Positions 1 to 10,835 of a stretch of 64,000 bases of DNA are shown here, piece after piece. The notes beneath the pieces were generated by a model. It did no database searches, was not told where the DNA came from, and worked only from the letters and a program-made list of their open reading frames with translations. How positions within the stretch are numbered: the first letter of the stretch is position 1; each line of letters begins with the position of its first letter. The DNA comes from Hypericum androsaemum (taxonomy: Eukaryota; Streptophyta; Magnoliopsida; Malpighiales; Hypericaceae). The stretch lies in the NCBI GenBank assembly GCA_963995505.1, contig OZ023186.1:12717570-12781569 (forward strand), given 5' to 3'. The translations under genes and the position numbers were made by a program.

Positions 1-709
1 AAAAGGCAAGAAAAGGCAAGGAAATGGCTTGAAAAGGCAAGAAAAGGCAAGAAAAGGAAAGAAATAGCATGAAAAGGCAAGAAATGGCAAGATAAGGCAA
101 GAAAAAGCAAGACAAGGTAAGAAAAGATAATAAAAGGCAAGAAAAGTAACAGGAAAGAAAATGTAAGATAAGGCAAGAAAAAGCAAGATAAGGTCAAAAA
201 AGGCAAGAAAAGGTAAGAGAAGGCAAGTGAAGGAAAGATAAGGCAAGATAAGGCAAGAAAATGCAAAGAAAAGGAAAGATAAGGCAAGATAAGGAAAGAT
301 AAGGATAGAAAAGGAAAGAAAAGGCATGGAAAAGGCAAGAAAAGGCAAGGAAAATTCATAAAAAGGCAAGAAAAGGAAAGAAAAAGTAAGAAAAGTCTAG
401 AAAAGGTAAGAAAAGGCAAGATAAGGGAAGAAAAGGAAAGAAAAGGCATGGAAAAGGCAAGATAAGGCAAGATAAGGGAAGGATAGGGCAAGAAAAGGCA
501 AGATAAGGAAAGAAAAGGCAAGAAAAGGAAAGAAAAGGCAAAAAAAGCAAAGAAAATGCAAGATAAGGTCAGAAAAGACAAGAAAATATTGAAAAGGCAA
601 GATAAGGCAAGAGAGGGCAAGAAATGGAAAGATAAGGCAAGAAAAGGCAAGATAAGGTAAGCAAAGTCAAGATAAGGCAAGATAAGGCAAGGTAAGGGAA
701 GGACAGGAC
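1..709 (+). repeat. AAAAGGCAAG satellite, block A
   Basis: Tandem array of the 10-bp unit AAAAGGCAAG with point variants (ATAAGGCAAG, AAAAGGAAAG, AAAAGGTAAG) and 11-bp units carrying an extra G. The + strand is almost all A and G with about one C per unit. The block runs off the left edge of the window and stops at the target-site duplication of the solo LTR. Its order of variants resembles 19.7-20.4 kb; for example the rare run AGTAACAGG at 145 matches AGTAAAAGG at 19829. No gene is visible. Confidence 0.97.
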
Positions 710-714
710 AAGAA
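710..714. repeat. Target-site duplication (left) of solo LTR
   Basis: AAGAA, repeated exactly at 1504-1508. Five bases is the usual duplication made by gypsy integrases. Because the satellite is A/G-rich, one match alone would be weak, but it abuts a TG...CA-bounded LTR. Confidence 0.85.
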
Positions 715-938
715 TGATGAGCACACCTACGAACACACCTACATTCAAGCCACAAGAGTCATGGCAAGTGCACGTACCAATTGGACCGGTGACACGAGCA
801 AGAGCCAAAAAGTTTCAGGCAGAATTTAATGGATTAATGTAAGAAGTCTGGGCTGAAGATGGTGCGTACAAGTGCAAGGACGTGCATGAGGCCCACGCTA
901 AGCCCATGCACGTGATAGAGGCTATTTTGGAAGCTTGA
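715..938 (+). pseudogene. C-terminal polyprotein tail carried in the solo LTR
   Basis: The first about 220 bp of this LTR family is also the 3' end of the pol reading frame. Here it encodes the basic GPVTRARAK-type tail and the ending AILEA before a TGA stop at 936-938. An in-frame TAA near 838-840 replaces the glutamine codon found in element 1. Without the upstream gag-pol this is only a relic and can have no function as a protein. Confidence 0.75.
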
Positions 939-1190
939 TATGCACGCAAACTTCTAGATGCATGCGCACATAGAGAATCAGAAAGAATCAACCTATTTAG
1001 GCCGTGCATCTACTTGTTAGGACGTGCAACTATTAGTTATTCTATTAGATATTATTTGCTTAGATTATTTTCTATTTTAGTTGAATAATTCGGCCAGAAT
1101 ATCCTTAGATTAGGAAAGAGAGTTTTGGCCAGCCTTTGAGCTCCTTTTAAGGAGTTAGCTTGTTTAGGAATACCTTGGTACTTTGGAGCC

Positions 1191-1217
1191 TATATAAGGA
1201 GGTCTCCTAGCAATAAA
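1191..1217 (+). promoter_or_regulatory. LTR core promoter and polyadenylation signal
   Basis: TATATAAG at 1191-1198 is followed 13 bases later by AATAAA at 1212-1217. The same pairing is found in the LTRs of elements 1 and 3, which supports U3/R function in the family. A solo LTR with an intact TATA box could still start transcription into the downstream satellite. Confidence 0.6.
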
Positions 1218-1503
1218 ACGTACACAACTTTTGAGATTGATAATTTTGTGAGTTAGATACTCCTTGCGTGTTCTTGCTAATTGCTGGATTGCTTAGCTTG
1301 AGCGAAACTTTTCACTTATCAAATGATTCATCCATCATCGTTTGTGGCGTGGTTCGACTTGGACCATAGGTTCTCGAATTTCCATTGCTTGGGTTGCGGA
1401 TCTTCTAGACCAAGGTTCTTGCAAGGCTCGAGTTTGGGGGTTGCGGTCTCTTCCATCCAAAATAGCACGGTCCGTTGTGAATCTCCTGCCAAGGTTCATA
1501 TCA

Positions 1504-1508
1504 AAGAA
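1504..1508. repeat. Target-site duplication (right) of solo LTR
   Basis: AAGAA, matching 710-714 and directly following the terminal CA of the LTR. Confidence 0.85.
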
Positions 1509-4500
1509 AAGGCAAGAAAAGGCAAGGAAAAGGCATTAAAAGGCAAGAAAAGGCAAGAAATGGGAAGATAAGGCAAGAAAAGAAAAGAAAAGGAAAGAAA
1601 AGAGAAGATAAGTCAAGATAAGTCAAGATAATAAAAGATAGGGGAAGGACAGGGCAAGAAAAGGCAAGGAAAGGAAAGAAAAGGCAAGAAAAGGCATGGA
1701 AAGGGTATGAAAATGAAAAAAAAGGCAAGAAAAGGCAAGAAAAGGAAAGAAAAGATAAGGAAAATGAAAGATAAGGCAAGATAAGGGTAGGACAGGCCAA
1801 AAAAAGGCAAGATAAGGAAAGAAAAGGAAAGAAATGGCAAAAAAAGGCAAGATAGGGCAAGAAAAGGAAAAAAATGCAAGATAAGGTCAGAAAAGATAGG
1901 AAAAGGCAAGAAAAGAAAAGATAAGGCAAGGAAAGGCAAGAAAAGGAAAGATAAGGCAAGAAAAGGCAAGATAAGGCAAGAAAAGGAAAGAAAAGGAAAG
2001 GAAAAGGCAAGATAGGGCAAGATAAGGCGAGATAAGGGATGAACAGGGCAAGAAAAGGCAAGATAAGGAAAGAAAAGGCAAGAAAAGGAAAGAAATGGCA
2101 TGGAAAAGGCAAGAAAAGGAAAGGAAATGCAAGGCAAGGAAAAGGCATAAAAAGGAAAGAAAAGGAAAGAAAATGTAGAAAAAGGCAAGAAAATGGAAGA
2201 AATGGAAAGATAACGCAAGAAAAAGCAAGATAAAGAAAGGAAAATGAAAGAAAAGGCAAGAAAATCAAAGAAATGGAAAGAAAAGGAAAGATAAGGAAAG
2301 ATAAGGCAAGAAAAGGCAAGGAAAAGGCAAAAAAAGAAAAGATAAGGCAAGAAAAGGCAAGGAAATGGCTTGAAAAGGCAAGAAAATGCAAGAAAAGTTA
2401 TGAAAAGGCAAGAAGATAAGGCAAGAAACGGAATGAAAAGGCAAGATAAGGCAAGATAAGTCAAGATAAGGCAAGATAAGGGCAGGACAGGGCAAGAAAA
2501 GGCAAGGAATGGAAAGTAAAGGCATGAAAAGGCATGGAAGAGGCATGAAAAGGCTAGAAAAGGAAAGATAAGGCAAGAGAAGGCAAGAAAAGGTAAGAAA
2601 AGGCATGGAAAAGGAAAGAAAAGGAAATGTAAGGCAAGAAAAGGCATGAAAAGGCAAGAAAAGGAAAGAAAAGAAAAGGCAAGATAAGGTAAAAAAAGGA
2701 AAGGTAAGGTAAGAAAAGGAAAGAAAAGACAAGGAAAAGGCAAGAAAAGGCAAGATAAGGCAAGAAAAGAAAAGAAAAGGCAAGGAAAAGGCAAGAAAAG
2801 ACAAGCACATGCAAGAAAAGGAAAGAAAAGACAAGAAAAGGAAAGGAAAAGGAAAGGAAAAGGCAAGTAAAGGAAAGAAAAAGCAAGAAAAGGTAACAAA
2901 AGGCAAGAAAAGGCAAGGAAAGGGAAGAAAAGGAAAGAAAAGGAACGGTAAGGCAAGAAAAGGCAAGAAAACTAAAGGAAAAGGCAAGATAAGGGAAGGA
3001 CAGGGCAAGAAAAGGAAAGATAAGGAAAGAAAAGAAAAGAAATGGAAAGAAAAGGCAAGATAAGGTAAGAAAAGCAAAGGAATGGCAAGGAAAAAGCAAG
3101 ACAAGGTCAGATAAGGTAAGAAAAGGAAAAAAATGCAAGATAAGGCAAGAAAAAGTAAGAAAATGAATGAAATGGAAAGAAAATGCAATAAAAGGCAAGA
3201 TAAGGCAAGAGAAGGTAAGGAAATGGCAAGAAAAGGCAAGAAAAGGAAAGAAAATGAAAGAAATGGAAAGAAAAGGTGAGAAAAGGAAAGAAATGGAAAG
3301 AAAAGGCAAGATATGGACAAGAAATGGAAAGAAAAGGAAAGAAAAGGTAAGAAAAGGCAAGATAAGGCAAGATAAGGTCAGAAAAGATAAGAAAAGGTAA
3401 GAAAAGACAAGATAAGGCAAGGAAAGGCAAGAAAAGTGAAAAAAGGCAAGAAAAGGGAAGAAAAGACAAGATATGGCAAGAAATGGTAAGATAAGGCAAG
3501 AAAAGGAAAGGAAAACGGAAGAAAAGGCAAGATAAGGACAAATAAGGGAAGAAAAAGGCAAGAAAAGGCAAGATACGAAAAAAAAGGCAAGAAAAGGAAA
3601 GAAAAGTAAAGAAAAGGCAAGGAAAAGGCTAGATAAGGCAGGAAAAGGAAAGGAAAGGCAAGAAAAGGCATGAAATTGCAAGAAAAGGAAAGAAAATGTA
3701 AGAAAAGGCAAGGAAAAGGCTAGATAAGGCAGGAAAAGGAAAGGAAAGGCAAGAAAAGGCATGAAATTGCAAGAAAAGGAAAGAAAATGTAAGAAAAGGC
3801 AAGAAATGGCAGGATAAGACAAGAAAAGGCAAAGAAAATGCATGGAAAGGAAAGAAAAGGCAAGAAAAGGCATAGAAATGGGAAGAATAGGAAAGAAAAG
3901 AAAAGGCAAGGAAAGGAAAAAAAAGGCAAGGAAAAGGCAAGAAAAGGAAATAAATGGCAAGAAAAGAAAAGAAAAGGCATGAAAAAGGCAAGATATGAAA
4001 AAAAGGAAAGATAAGGCAAGAAAAGGCAAAAAAAAGGCAAGAAAAGGGAAGTAAAGGAAAGAAAAGGTAAGAAATGGCAAGAAAGGGAAGAAAAGGCAAG
4101 AATAGGAAAGGAAAAAGCAAGAAAATGCAAGATAAGGCAAGAAAAGGGAAGTCAAGGGAAGAAAATGAAAGATGAGGCAAGGAAAAGGCAAGATAAGGTA
4201 AGAAAAAGCAAGATAATCTAAAATAAGGCATAGAAAAGGCAAGAAAATGAAAAAAATGGAATGAAAAAGAAAGATAAGGCATGAAAATGTAAGATAAGGC
4301 AAGAAAAGGCAAGAAAAGTAAAAAAAAGGAAAGATAAGGCAAGGAAAAGGCATGAAAATGCAAGAAAAGGCAAGTAAAGGTAACAAAAGGCAAGATAAGG
4401 AAAGAAAAGGCAAGATACGGTAAGAAAAGACAATAATAAGCAAGAAAAGGAAAAGGCAAGAAAAGGTAAGAAAAGGCAAGATAAGGAATGAAAAGGCAAG

Positions 4501-5141
4501 ATAAGGCATCATAAGGAAAGAAAAAGCATGATAAGGTAAGAAAAGACAATAAAAGGCAAGAAAAGGAAAAGAAAAGAAAAGGAAAGAAAAGGCAAGGAAA
4601 AGGCAAGAAAAGTTATGAAAAGTTATGAAAAGGCATGAAAAGGCAAGAAAAGTCAAGAAAAGTTAAGAAAAGGCAAGATAGGGCAAGAAAATGCTAGAAA
4701 AGGCAAAGAATGGTAAGAAAAGGAAAGAAAAGGCAAGAAAAGGCATGGAAAGGCAAGAAAAGGCAAGAAAAGGTAAGAAAAGTCAAGATAAGGCAAGAAA
4801 AGGAAAGAAAAGGCAAGATAAGGCAAAAAAAGGCAAGGAAAAGGCAAGATAAGGTAAGATAAGGCAAGACAAGGAAAGAAAAGGTAAGGAAATGGCAAGA
4901 AAAGGCAAGAAAAGGGAAGAAATGGGAAGAAAAGGAAAGATGGGGAAAGAAAAGGAAAGATAAGGCAAGGAAAGGGCATGAAAGGGCAAGAAAAGGAAAG
5001 AAAAGACAAGAAAAGGCTTGAAAAATGCAAGATAAGGTAAGAAAAGGCAAGATAAGGAAATAAAGGCAAGATAAGGTAGGAAAAGGCAGGAAAAAGCAAG
5101 AAAAGGCATGAATAAGAAAAGGCAAGATAAGAAATAAAGGC
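1509..5141 (+). repeat. AAAAGGCAAG satellite, block B
   Basis: Continuous decamer/undecamer satellite in the same orientation as block A. It contains the recurring longer motif AAGGGAAGGACAGGGCAAG. Part of it (about 1.6-3.1 kb) is a diverged collinear copy of about 20.8-22.0 kb: the marker CAAGATAATA is at 1624 and 20851, and GGAAGAGGCATG at 2536 and 21529. A 91-bp exact tandem duplication lies at about 3607-3801. No gene is seen. Confidence 0.96.
3607..3801 (+). repeat. 91-bp exact tandem duplication inside the satellite
   Basis: A segment that includes GCTAGATAAGGCAGG and GCATGAAATTGC appears twice, with GCTAGATAAGG at 3628 and 3719 (period 91 bp). By eye the two copies are identical over the full period. 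This points to recent local unequal exchange or slippage. Confidence 0.9.
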
Positions 5142-5146
5142 AAGAT
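5142..5146. repeat. Target-site duplication of element 1
   Basis: AAGAT, matching 11104-11108. It directly abuts the LTR terminus, which reads TAATATGAA on the + strand here instead of the expected TGATATGAA, a single G-to-A change. Confidence 0.85.
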
Positions 5147-5949
5147 TAATATGAACCTCGGCAGGAGATTCACAACGGACCGTGCTACTTTGGATGGAAC
5201 AGACCGCAACCCACGAACTCGAGCCTTGCAAGAACCTTGGTTTGGAAGAACCGCAACCCGAGCAATGGAATTTCGTGAACCTTTGGTCCAAGTCGAACCA
5301 CGCCACAAACGATGATGGAGGAATCGTTTGATAAGTGAAAGATTCGCTCAAGCTAAGCAATCCAGCAATTAGCAAGAACACGCAAGGAGTATCTAACTCA
5401 CAAAATTATCAATCTCAAAAGTTGTGTACGTTTTATTGCTAGGAGACCTCCTTATATAGGCTCCAAAGTACCAAAGTATTCCTAAACAAGCTAACTCCTT
5501 AAAAGGAGTTCAAAGGCTGGCCAAAACTCTCTTTCCTAATCTAAGGAGATTCTGGCCGAATTTATTCAACTAAATAAGGAATAATATAAGCAAATAATAT
5601 CTAATAGAATAACTAATAGCTGCACGTCCAAAACAAGTAGATACACGGACTAAATAGGCTGATTCTTCTTGATTCTCCATGTGCGCATGCATCTAGAAGC
5701 TTACGTGCATGTCAAGCTTCCAAAATAGCCTCTATCACGTGCATGGGCTTTGCATGGGCCTCATGCACGTCCTTGCACTTGTACGCACCATCTTGAGCCC
5801 AGACTTCTTGCATTAATCCATTAAATTCGACCTGAAACTTTTTGGCTCTTGCTCGTGTCACCGGTCCAATTGGTACGTGCACTTGCCGTGAGTCTTGCGG
5901 CTTGAATGTAGGTGGGTTCGTAGGTGTGTTCGTAGGTGTGCTCACATCA
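5147..5949 (-). repeat. 3' LTR of element 1
   Basis: 803 bp, starting TGATGTGAGC on the minus strand at 5949 and ending at 5147 with CATATTA, where the solo LTR has CATATCA. It carries a TATA box (reverse complement at 5451-5458) and AATAAA (reverse complement at 5432-5437). Its first about 238 bp also codes for the polyprotein tail. It is the better-preserved LTR of this element. Confidence 0.92.
5432..5458 (-). promoter_or_regulatory. TATA box and polyadenylation signal in 3' LTR of element 1
   Basis: On the minus strand TATATAAG (5451-5458) precedes AATAAA (5432-5437), with the same spacing as in the solo LTR. As the 3' copy it would promote transcription outward into satellite block B. 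Confidence 0.6.
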
Positions 5950-6239
5950 TTCCCCTCCTCTTGAAAAGGATTTGTCCTCAAATCTTCACCTACATCAAAC
6001 GGACTCAAATCAGTAACATTGAAAGAAGCACTAACATTATACTCACCTGGCAGGTCAAGCTTGTAGGCATTGTCATTGATGCGTTCAAGCACTTGAAATG
6101 GACCATCTCCCCGTGGTAGCAACTTTGAACGCCATTGCGTGGGAAAGCGTTCCTTTCGCATGTTCACCCAGACCCAATCTCCAGGCTCAAAGACAACCTT
6201 GTGCCGTCCTTTGTTTGCTTGTCTCGCGTAGTGCTCCGT
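5712..6239 (-). pseudogene. Element 1 integrase C-terminal part and CR-like tail
   Basis: Continues the pol frame after the TGA at 6240-6242. It encodes the integrase C-terminal GPY/F-type region ([25 protein letters not shown], about 6040-6110), then [12 protein letters not shown], the polypurine-tract-encoded stretch, and a basic tail with GPVTRARAK lying inside the 3' LTR. It ends at the TAG/TAA-type stop at 5712-5714. A tail of this kind overlapping the LTR is a feature of CRM elements, where it has been proposed to help target centromeric chromatin; the targeting role here is inference. No chromodomain signature is visible. Confidence 0.8.
5950..5962 (-). other. Polypurine tract of element 1
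   Basis: On the minus strand the run AAGAGGAGGGGAA lies immediately before the 3' LTR start. This is the expected position of the plus-strand primer. Confidence 0.85.
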
Positions 6240-8645
6240 TCATTTCTCTATGTTCATTCGCGCCCTCTCATGCAGTTGCTTGACAAAATCAGCCTTCTTC
6301 TTGCCATCTAAGTTAACATGCTCACTCGAAGGCAAAGGTGATAAATCCAAAGGAGTCAAAGGATTAAATCCATAAACAAGCTCAAATGGTGAGAATTGAG
6401 TAGCAAAATGAACGGAACGATTATAAGCAAATTCAACATGTGGCAAACATTCTTCCCAAGTCTTAATGTTATGCTTGATAAGTGCTCTCAATAAAGTAGA
6501 CAAGGTCCTATTGACAACTTCAGTTTGACCATCAGTTTGTGGATGACAAGTAGTAGAAAATAATAGCTTGGTACCTAACTTACTCCACAAGGTCTTCCAA
6601 AAGTAACTCAAGAACTTAGCATCTCTATCAGAAATAATAGTTCTAGGCATACCATGCAACCTAACAACTTCTCTAAAGAACAGATCAGCAATGTTTGAAG
6701 CATCATCAGTCTTATGACATGGCATAAAATGTGCCATCTTAGAAAACCTATCCACTACCACAAAGATTGAATCCCTTCCACGTTTAGTCCTAGGCAGTCC
6801 TAACACAAAATCCATAGAGATATCAATCCAAGGCTCACTAGGTATAGGTAGTGGGGTATACAAACCGTGGGGTTTCACCTTCGACTTGGCTTGCTTGCAT
6901 GTGATGCAACGTCCACAAACTCTTTCAACGTCACGCTTCATATGCGGCCAATAGAAGTGATCTTGTAGCATTGCCAAAGTCTTTGCGATTCCAAAGTGCC
7001 CCATCAATCCGCCTCCATGTGCCTCCTGAATTAGCAACTCTCGCATAGAACAATTAGGCACACAAAGTTTGTTCTCACGAAATAGGTAACCTTCAGTCCG
7101 AAAAAATTTACCACTTGCACTCTTCTCCGTAGCTCGGAACAGATCACCAAAATTAGTATCATCAGCATACAACGCTTTAATGTGTTCAAAACCAATTAAC
7201 TTCGCATCAAGAGTTGAGATCAAAGCATACCTTCGCGATAGGGCATCAGCTACTACATTTTCCTTACCTTGCTTGTAGCGAATGACATAAGGAAATGTCT
7301 CAATGAACTCCACCCATCGTGCATGCCTTTTATTCAGCTTGTGTTGCCCCTTTAAGTGCTTGAGTGATTCATGATCAGTGTGGATCACGAATTCCTTGGG
7401 CCACAAGTAATGTTGCCATGTTTCCAACGCTAGAACTAGTGCATACAACTCTTTGTCATAAGTTGGATAGTTCAAGGTTGCTCCACTTAGTTTCTCACTA
7501 AAGTAGGCAATTGGTCTCCCTTCTTGCATAAGGACAGCTCCAATACCTATACCTGAGGCATCACATTCAACTTCAAAGGTTTTAGCAAAGTTAGGCAAAG
7601 CCAACAAAGGAGCATTAGTCAACTTCTCTTTGATGAGTTGGAATGCGTTCTCTTGAGCTTCTCCCCAACTAAATCCAACGTTCTTCTTGATGACTTCAGT
7701 GAGGGGCGCGGCTAGGCTACTAAAGTCTTTCACGAACCTCCTGTAAAAGCTAGCTAAGCCATGAAAACTTCGAACATTAGCAACACTTGTAGGACTTGGC
7801 CAGTCCCGTATGGCTCGGATCTTCTCCTCATCAACCTGTATTCCATGAGCACTAACAACAAAACCCAAGAATATAAGTTTATCTGTGCAAAAGGTGCACT
7901 TCTTCAAGTTGGCAAACAATTGATCCTCTCTAAGTGCATCTAGGACAGATTTCAAATGCTCTACATGATCCTCTAAACTCGTACTATAAATGAGTATATC
8001 ATCAAAGTACACAACGACAAATTTGCCAATGAATGGACGTAAGACATGATTCATAAGGCGCATGAATGTACTAGGTGCATTAGATAACCCGAACGGCATG
8101 ACCATCCACTCATACAACCCATATTTTGTTTTAAAAGCAGTCTTCCACTCATCTCCTTCTTTCATCCTAATCTGATGATAACCACTTTTTAAGTCAATCT
8201 TAGAAAACATGCAAGAACCATGCAACTCATCTAACATGTCATCTAAGCGAGGAATAGGGTGACGATATTTTACCGTGATGTTGTTGACAGCTCGGCAATC
8301 AACACACGTCCTCCATGATCCATCCTTCTTAGGCACAAGTAGGACTGGAACTGCACATGGGCTCATGCTTTCTCTCACGTACCCTTTTTCCAAAAGCTCA
8401 TTGACTTGCCTCTAAAGTTCCTTTGTTTCCTCCGGATTACTTCTATATGCGGGGCGGTTAGGTATGGTAGCTCCTGGAACAAAGTCAATTTGATGCTCAA
8501 TCCCTCGTATAGGTGGTAATCCAGCTGGTAGCTCTTCGGGAAAGACATCCTTGTAGTCCTGCAAGAGAGAAACAATCACACTAGGCAAGTGTGGCTCAAG
8601 TTCGTTAGCGATAAAAAGTGTCTCCCTATACCCGAGTAAGATCAT
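6240..8645 (-). pseudogene. Element 1 reverse transcriptase, RNase H and integrase
   Basis: One frame broken by TAG at 8412-8414 and closed by TGA at 6240-6242 (element 3 has CGA at the equivalent codon). From the N terminus: RT palm motifs [18 protein letters not shown] and the active site YFDD (7998-8009, intact); RNase H with [19 protein letters not shown] and HTDHESL; integrase HHCC zinc finger ([10 protein letters not shown] to CGRCITC), the MDF and SDRDAKF catalytic acids and the third acid in [10 protein letters not shown] (E at 6519-6521), all retained. The RT/RNase H junction [12 protein letters not shown] is typical of CRM-like chromoviruses. The catalytic residues survive, but the stops prevent a full product. 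Confidence 0.93.
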
Positions 8646-9289
8646 AGACTTTTTTCAAAACAAGCTTGCTTGATTTCACTTGCTCCCACATAGTAGTTCT
8701 TTTTCCATCCCTCGGATTTTCTCTCCATGGCCGATTTCAATTCTGTTTTTCCGGCTTCTTTTGTTCGCTCCATTGTATCCTCTCTTTTGGCCGTGTTTCC
8801 TTTCTATTTTTCGGCTTCTTCTCTCCTCTCAATTCGTTTCTTTTGCTCACTTTTTTTTCTCTCATCACTTTCTTTTTGTAACTTCATCTGATCTTCACAA
8901 ACTTGTGATGGCGCTAAGGGTGCCAAAGTGAACACACGCCTATTGAGTGTAAATGAGTACTTGTTGGTGTGTCCGTCATGAGTTACTCTTCTATCAAACT
9001 GCCACGGCCTCCCCAACAGGAGATGACTAGCTTGTGTTGGCACAACATCGCACAACACTTCATCTTCGTACTTGCCAATGCGGAATGTCACTAGTACTTG
9101 CTTCTCCACTCGTACTTCTCCACTATCATTCAGCCATTGCAGCTTGTAAGGTTTAGGGTGTTTCTTCGTGAGTAACCCTAACTTCTCAACCATAGTAGTG
9201 CTTGCCACGTTAGCACAACTGCCTCCATCAATGGGGACACTACACACCTTGTCCTTGACATAACATCTTGTATGGAAGATGTTCTCCCT
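8646..9289 (-). pseudogene. Element 1 protease and charged linker
   Basis: In frame with the gag relic downstream of its stop. It contains the aspartic protease active site IDGGSCAN (D at 9227-9229, intact) and LLLGRPWQFD near the domain end. A lysine/glutamate-rich linker follows, interrupted by TAG at 8804-8806. A one-base deletion at about 8646-8655 moves the frame to that of the RT. Element 3 keeps this position in frame, which supports a single ancestral gag-pol reading frame. The protease would act in the virus-like particle to cut Gag-Pol. Confidence 0.88.
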
Positions 9290-10582
9290 TTATGCTTTGT
9301 CATCTTCTTCACTTGCTTGCAAGTTCAAGACTCTTCTTGCCACTAGAGTGAGTCCTTCAGGAACTTGAATTTCCTCTTCGGATACGTCTTCCAATGAAGG
9401 CATGCTATCATGATCCGAATCTTCTCCTTCTGTTACGACCTCCCCACTCTCTCTAATCACCATAATCTGTTTGTTAGGGCATTGACTTGAGATGTGCCCC
9501 CTTCCTTGACACTTGAAGCACTTGATATCACGGTTTTGTGTGGGAGTGGCTTCCACCTTCTTTTGGGAATTGGCATTGGAACTCTCAGTCTTGTGCTCTA
9601 TCTTGGTTGCCTGTGCTTTTTCAAATTTCTTTGAATAGTTTGGCTTCCAATTAGCACTTGATGTAACTCTTGTCCCTCCTCCTCCCCTCTTCAGTTGCTT
9701 CTCAATTTTCGTGGCCATATGCACCATGTCCTCCAACTCCACATAGTGTAGCAACTCTACTTTGTCATGGATCTCAGGATTGAGTCCATTCAAGAACCTT
9801 GCCATGGTAGCTTCTCTATCTTCCTCCACATCAGCTCTTATCATGGCCATCTCCATTTGTTTGTAATATTCTTCCACGCTCAGACTTCCTTGTCTCATCC
9901 CTTGTAACTTCTTGTATAGCTCTCGGTAGTAATGACTTGGCACAAAACGTTTCCTCATCACCACTTTCATCTCCTCCCATGTAGCTATAGGACGCTCTCT
10001 ATTACGCCTCCTGCTTGTGACAAGTTGATCCCACCACGTTATAGCATAATCAGCGAATTCAGTCACAGCTAGCTTTACCTTTTTTGCTTCGGAACAGTCG
10101 TGGCAATCAAACACGAACTCAATCTTCTTCTCCCACTCTAGGTATGCCTCTGGGTCAGAACGACCTGCAAAGGAAGGTATCTTCAGCTTAATACTTCCCA
10201 AGTTGTCATCTCTTCTTCGCCTTGCCTCTCTCGGTGGGCGGTTAGTCCTTGCTCGCCTAAGATTCCTTGTAGAACCTACGTCCTCCTCCTGGAAAGGGTC
10301 GGAATCTTCTTCACTTGTGCTTCCCAAAGGGGCTCTCCTTCTTTGTGCACGGAATTCTCCTCCACTTGTGCCTCCCAAAGGTGCAAACCTTCGTTGTGCT
10401 TGGACTTCGCTTCTTGGTTGTTGGCTGTTGCGAGTGTCCTCCATTGCATCCATGCGTTGTTGCAACGGCTCTATCTCCGCTCGCATCATTTGTTGGAATT
10501 TTCTTGTAAGGGCCTCCACAAATACCTTAAGACCAACATCAGCCAACGTACCCTCTTTTTCTCTTTGATCTTCGTAAGACAT
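9290..10582 (-). pseudogene. Element 1 gag
   Basis: ATG at 10580-10582 (MSYEDQRE...), chosen because element 3 begins at the matching ATG; the frame is also open a few codons upstream but without an ATG. About 430 codons. It has an N-terminal arginine-rich variable region, a central retrotransposon Gag domain (SFAGRSDPEAYLEWEKKIEF to FLNGLNPEI) and a CCHC zinc knuckle CFKCQGRGHISSQC (9479-9520) for RNA packaging. It ends at TAA 9290-9292, where element 3 has a glutamine codon, so Gag is cut off just before the protease. Gag would form the cytoplasmic particle. Otherwise this gag frame is uninterrupted. Confidence 0.92.
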
Positions 10583-10835
10583 ATCTGACTGCAAGAAAAT
10601 TTCGTTAGTAAAAAAAAATTGATGGCCTCACAAGTTCACTCCCTTACGTGTTTACTCTCAATGTAAGTTGCACTCAAGTTCACTCGTGTTTGCACTCAAT
10701 TCTTTGGCTTTTCTCTCTAATGCACTCACAACTCTTGCCTTTTTCCTCTCGTGATACTCTTGTACGTTCTTACTAAGCTAACAAGGCTTTGCTTGAACTA
10801 CACGGATCACTATCAAAGGTAGTTCCTTGTTTTCT
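10583..10835 (-). other. Shortened 5' leader of element 1
   Basis: About 250 bp between the truncated 5' LTR and gag. It aligns with the last part of the 491-bp leader of element 3 (shared CGAGAGGAAAAAGGCAA and AACACGTAAGGGAGTGA). The primer-binding site expected after the LTR is missing. On the minus strand it ends in TTTTCTTGCAG just before the gag ATG, a possible splice acceptor that element 3 also has. Confidence 0.8.

Larger units (their letters stand above)
715..1503 (+). mobile_element. Solo LTR of a CRM-like Ty3/gypsy element (element-1 family)
   Basis: A 789-bp LTR stands alone in satellite. It begins TGATGAGCAC (the family start TGATGTGAGC lacking two bases) and ends TTCATATCA. It is flanked by the perfect 5-bp duplication AAGAA (710-714 and 1504-1508). 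It aligns along its length with the 3' LTR of element 1 (5147-5949), in the opposite orientation. No internal region, primer-binding site or second LTR is present, so it is best read as the product of unequal recombination between the two LTRs of an older full element. A TATA box (1191-1198) and AATAAA (1212-1217) are retained. Confidence 0.93.

Noticed and set aside
715..1503. 3' LTR of a full element extending left into the satellite
   Set aside because: The sequence left of 715 is pure satellite and the AAGAA duplication flanks the LTR directly, so it is a solo LTR.
2039..2233. Lysine/arginine/glutamate-rich plus-strand open frames in the satellite (several sites)
   Set aside because: These come from AAG, GAA, AGG and AAA codons of the repeat. 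They are short, ended by TAA/TAG/TGA units, and have no independent support.
7761..7943. Opposite-strand open frames within gag-pol and LTRs (for example 7761-7943, 12561-13322, 10203-10568)
   Set aside because: They are shadows of the retrotransposon frames, with no family resemblance.
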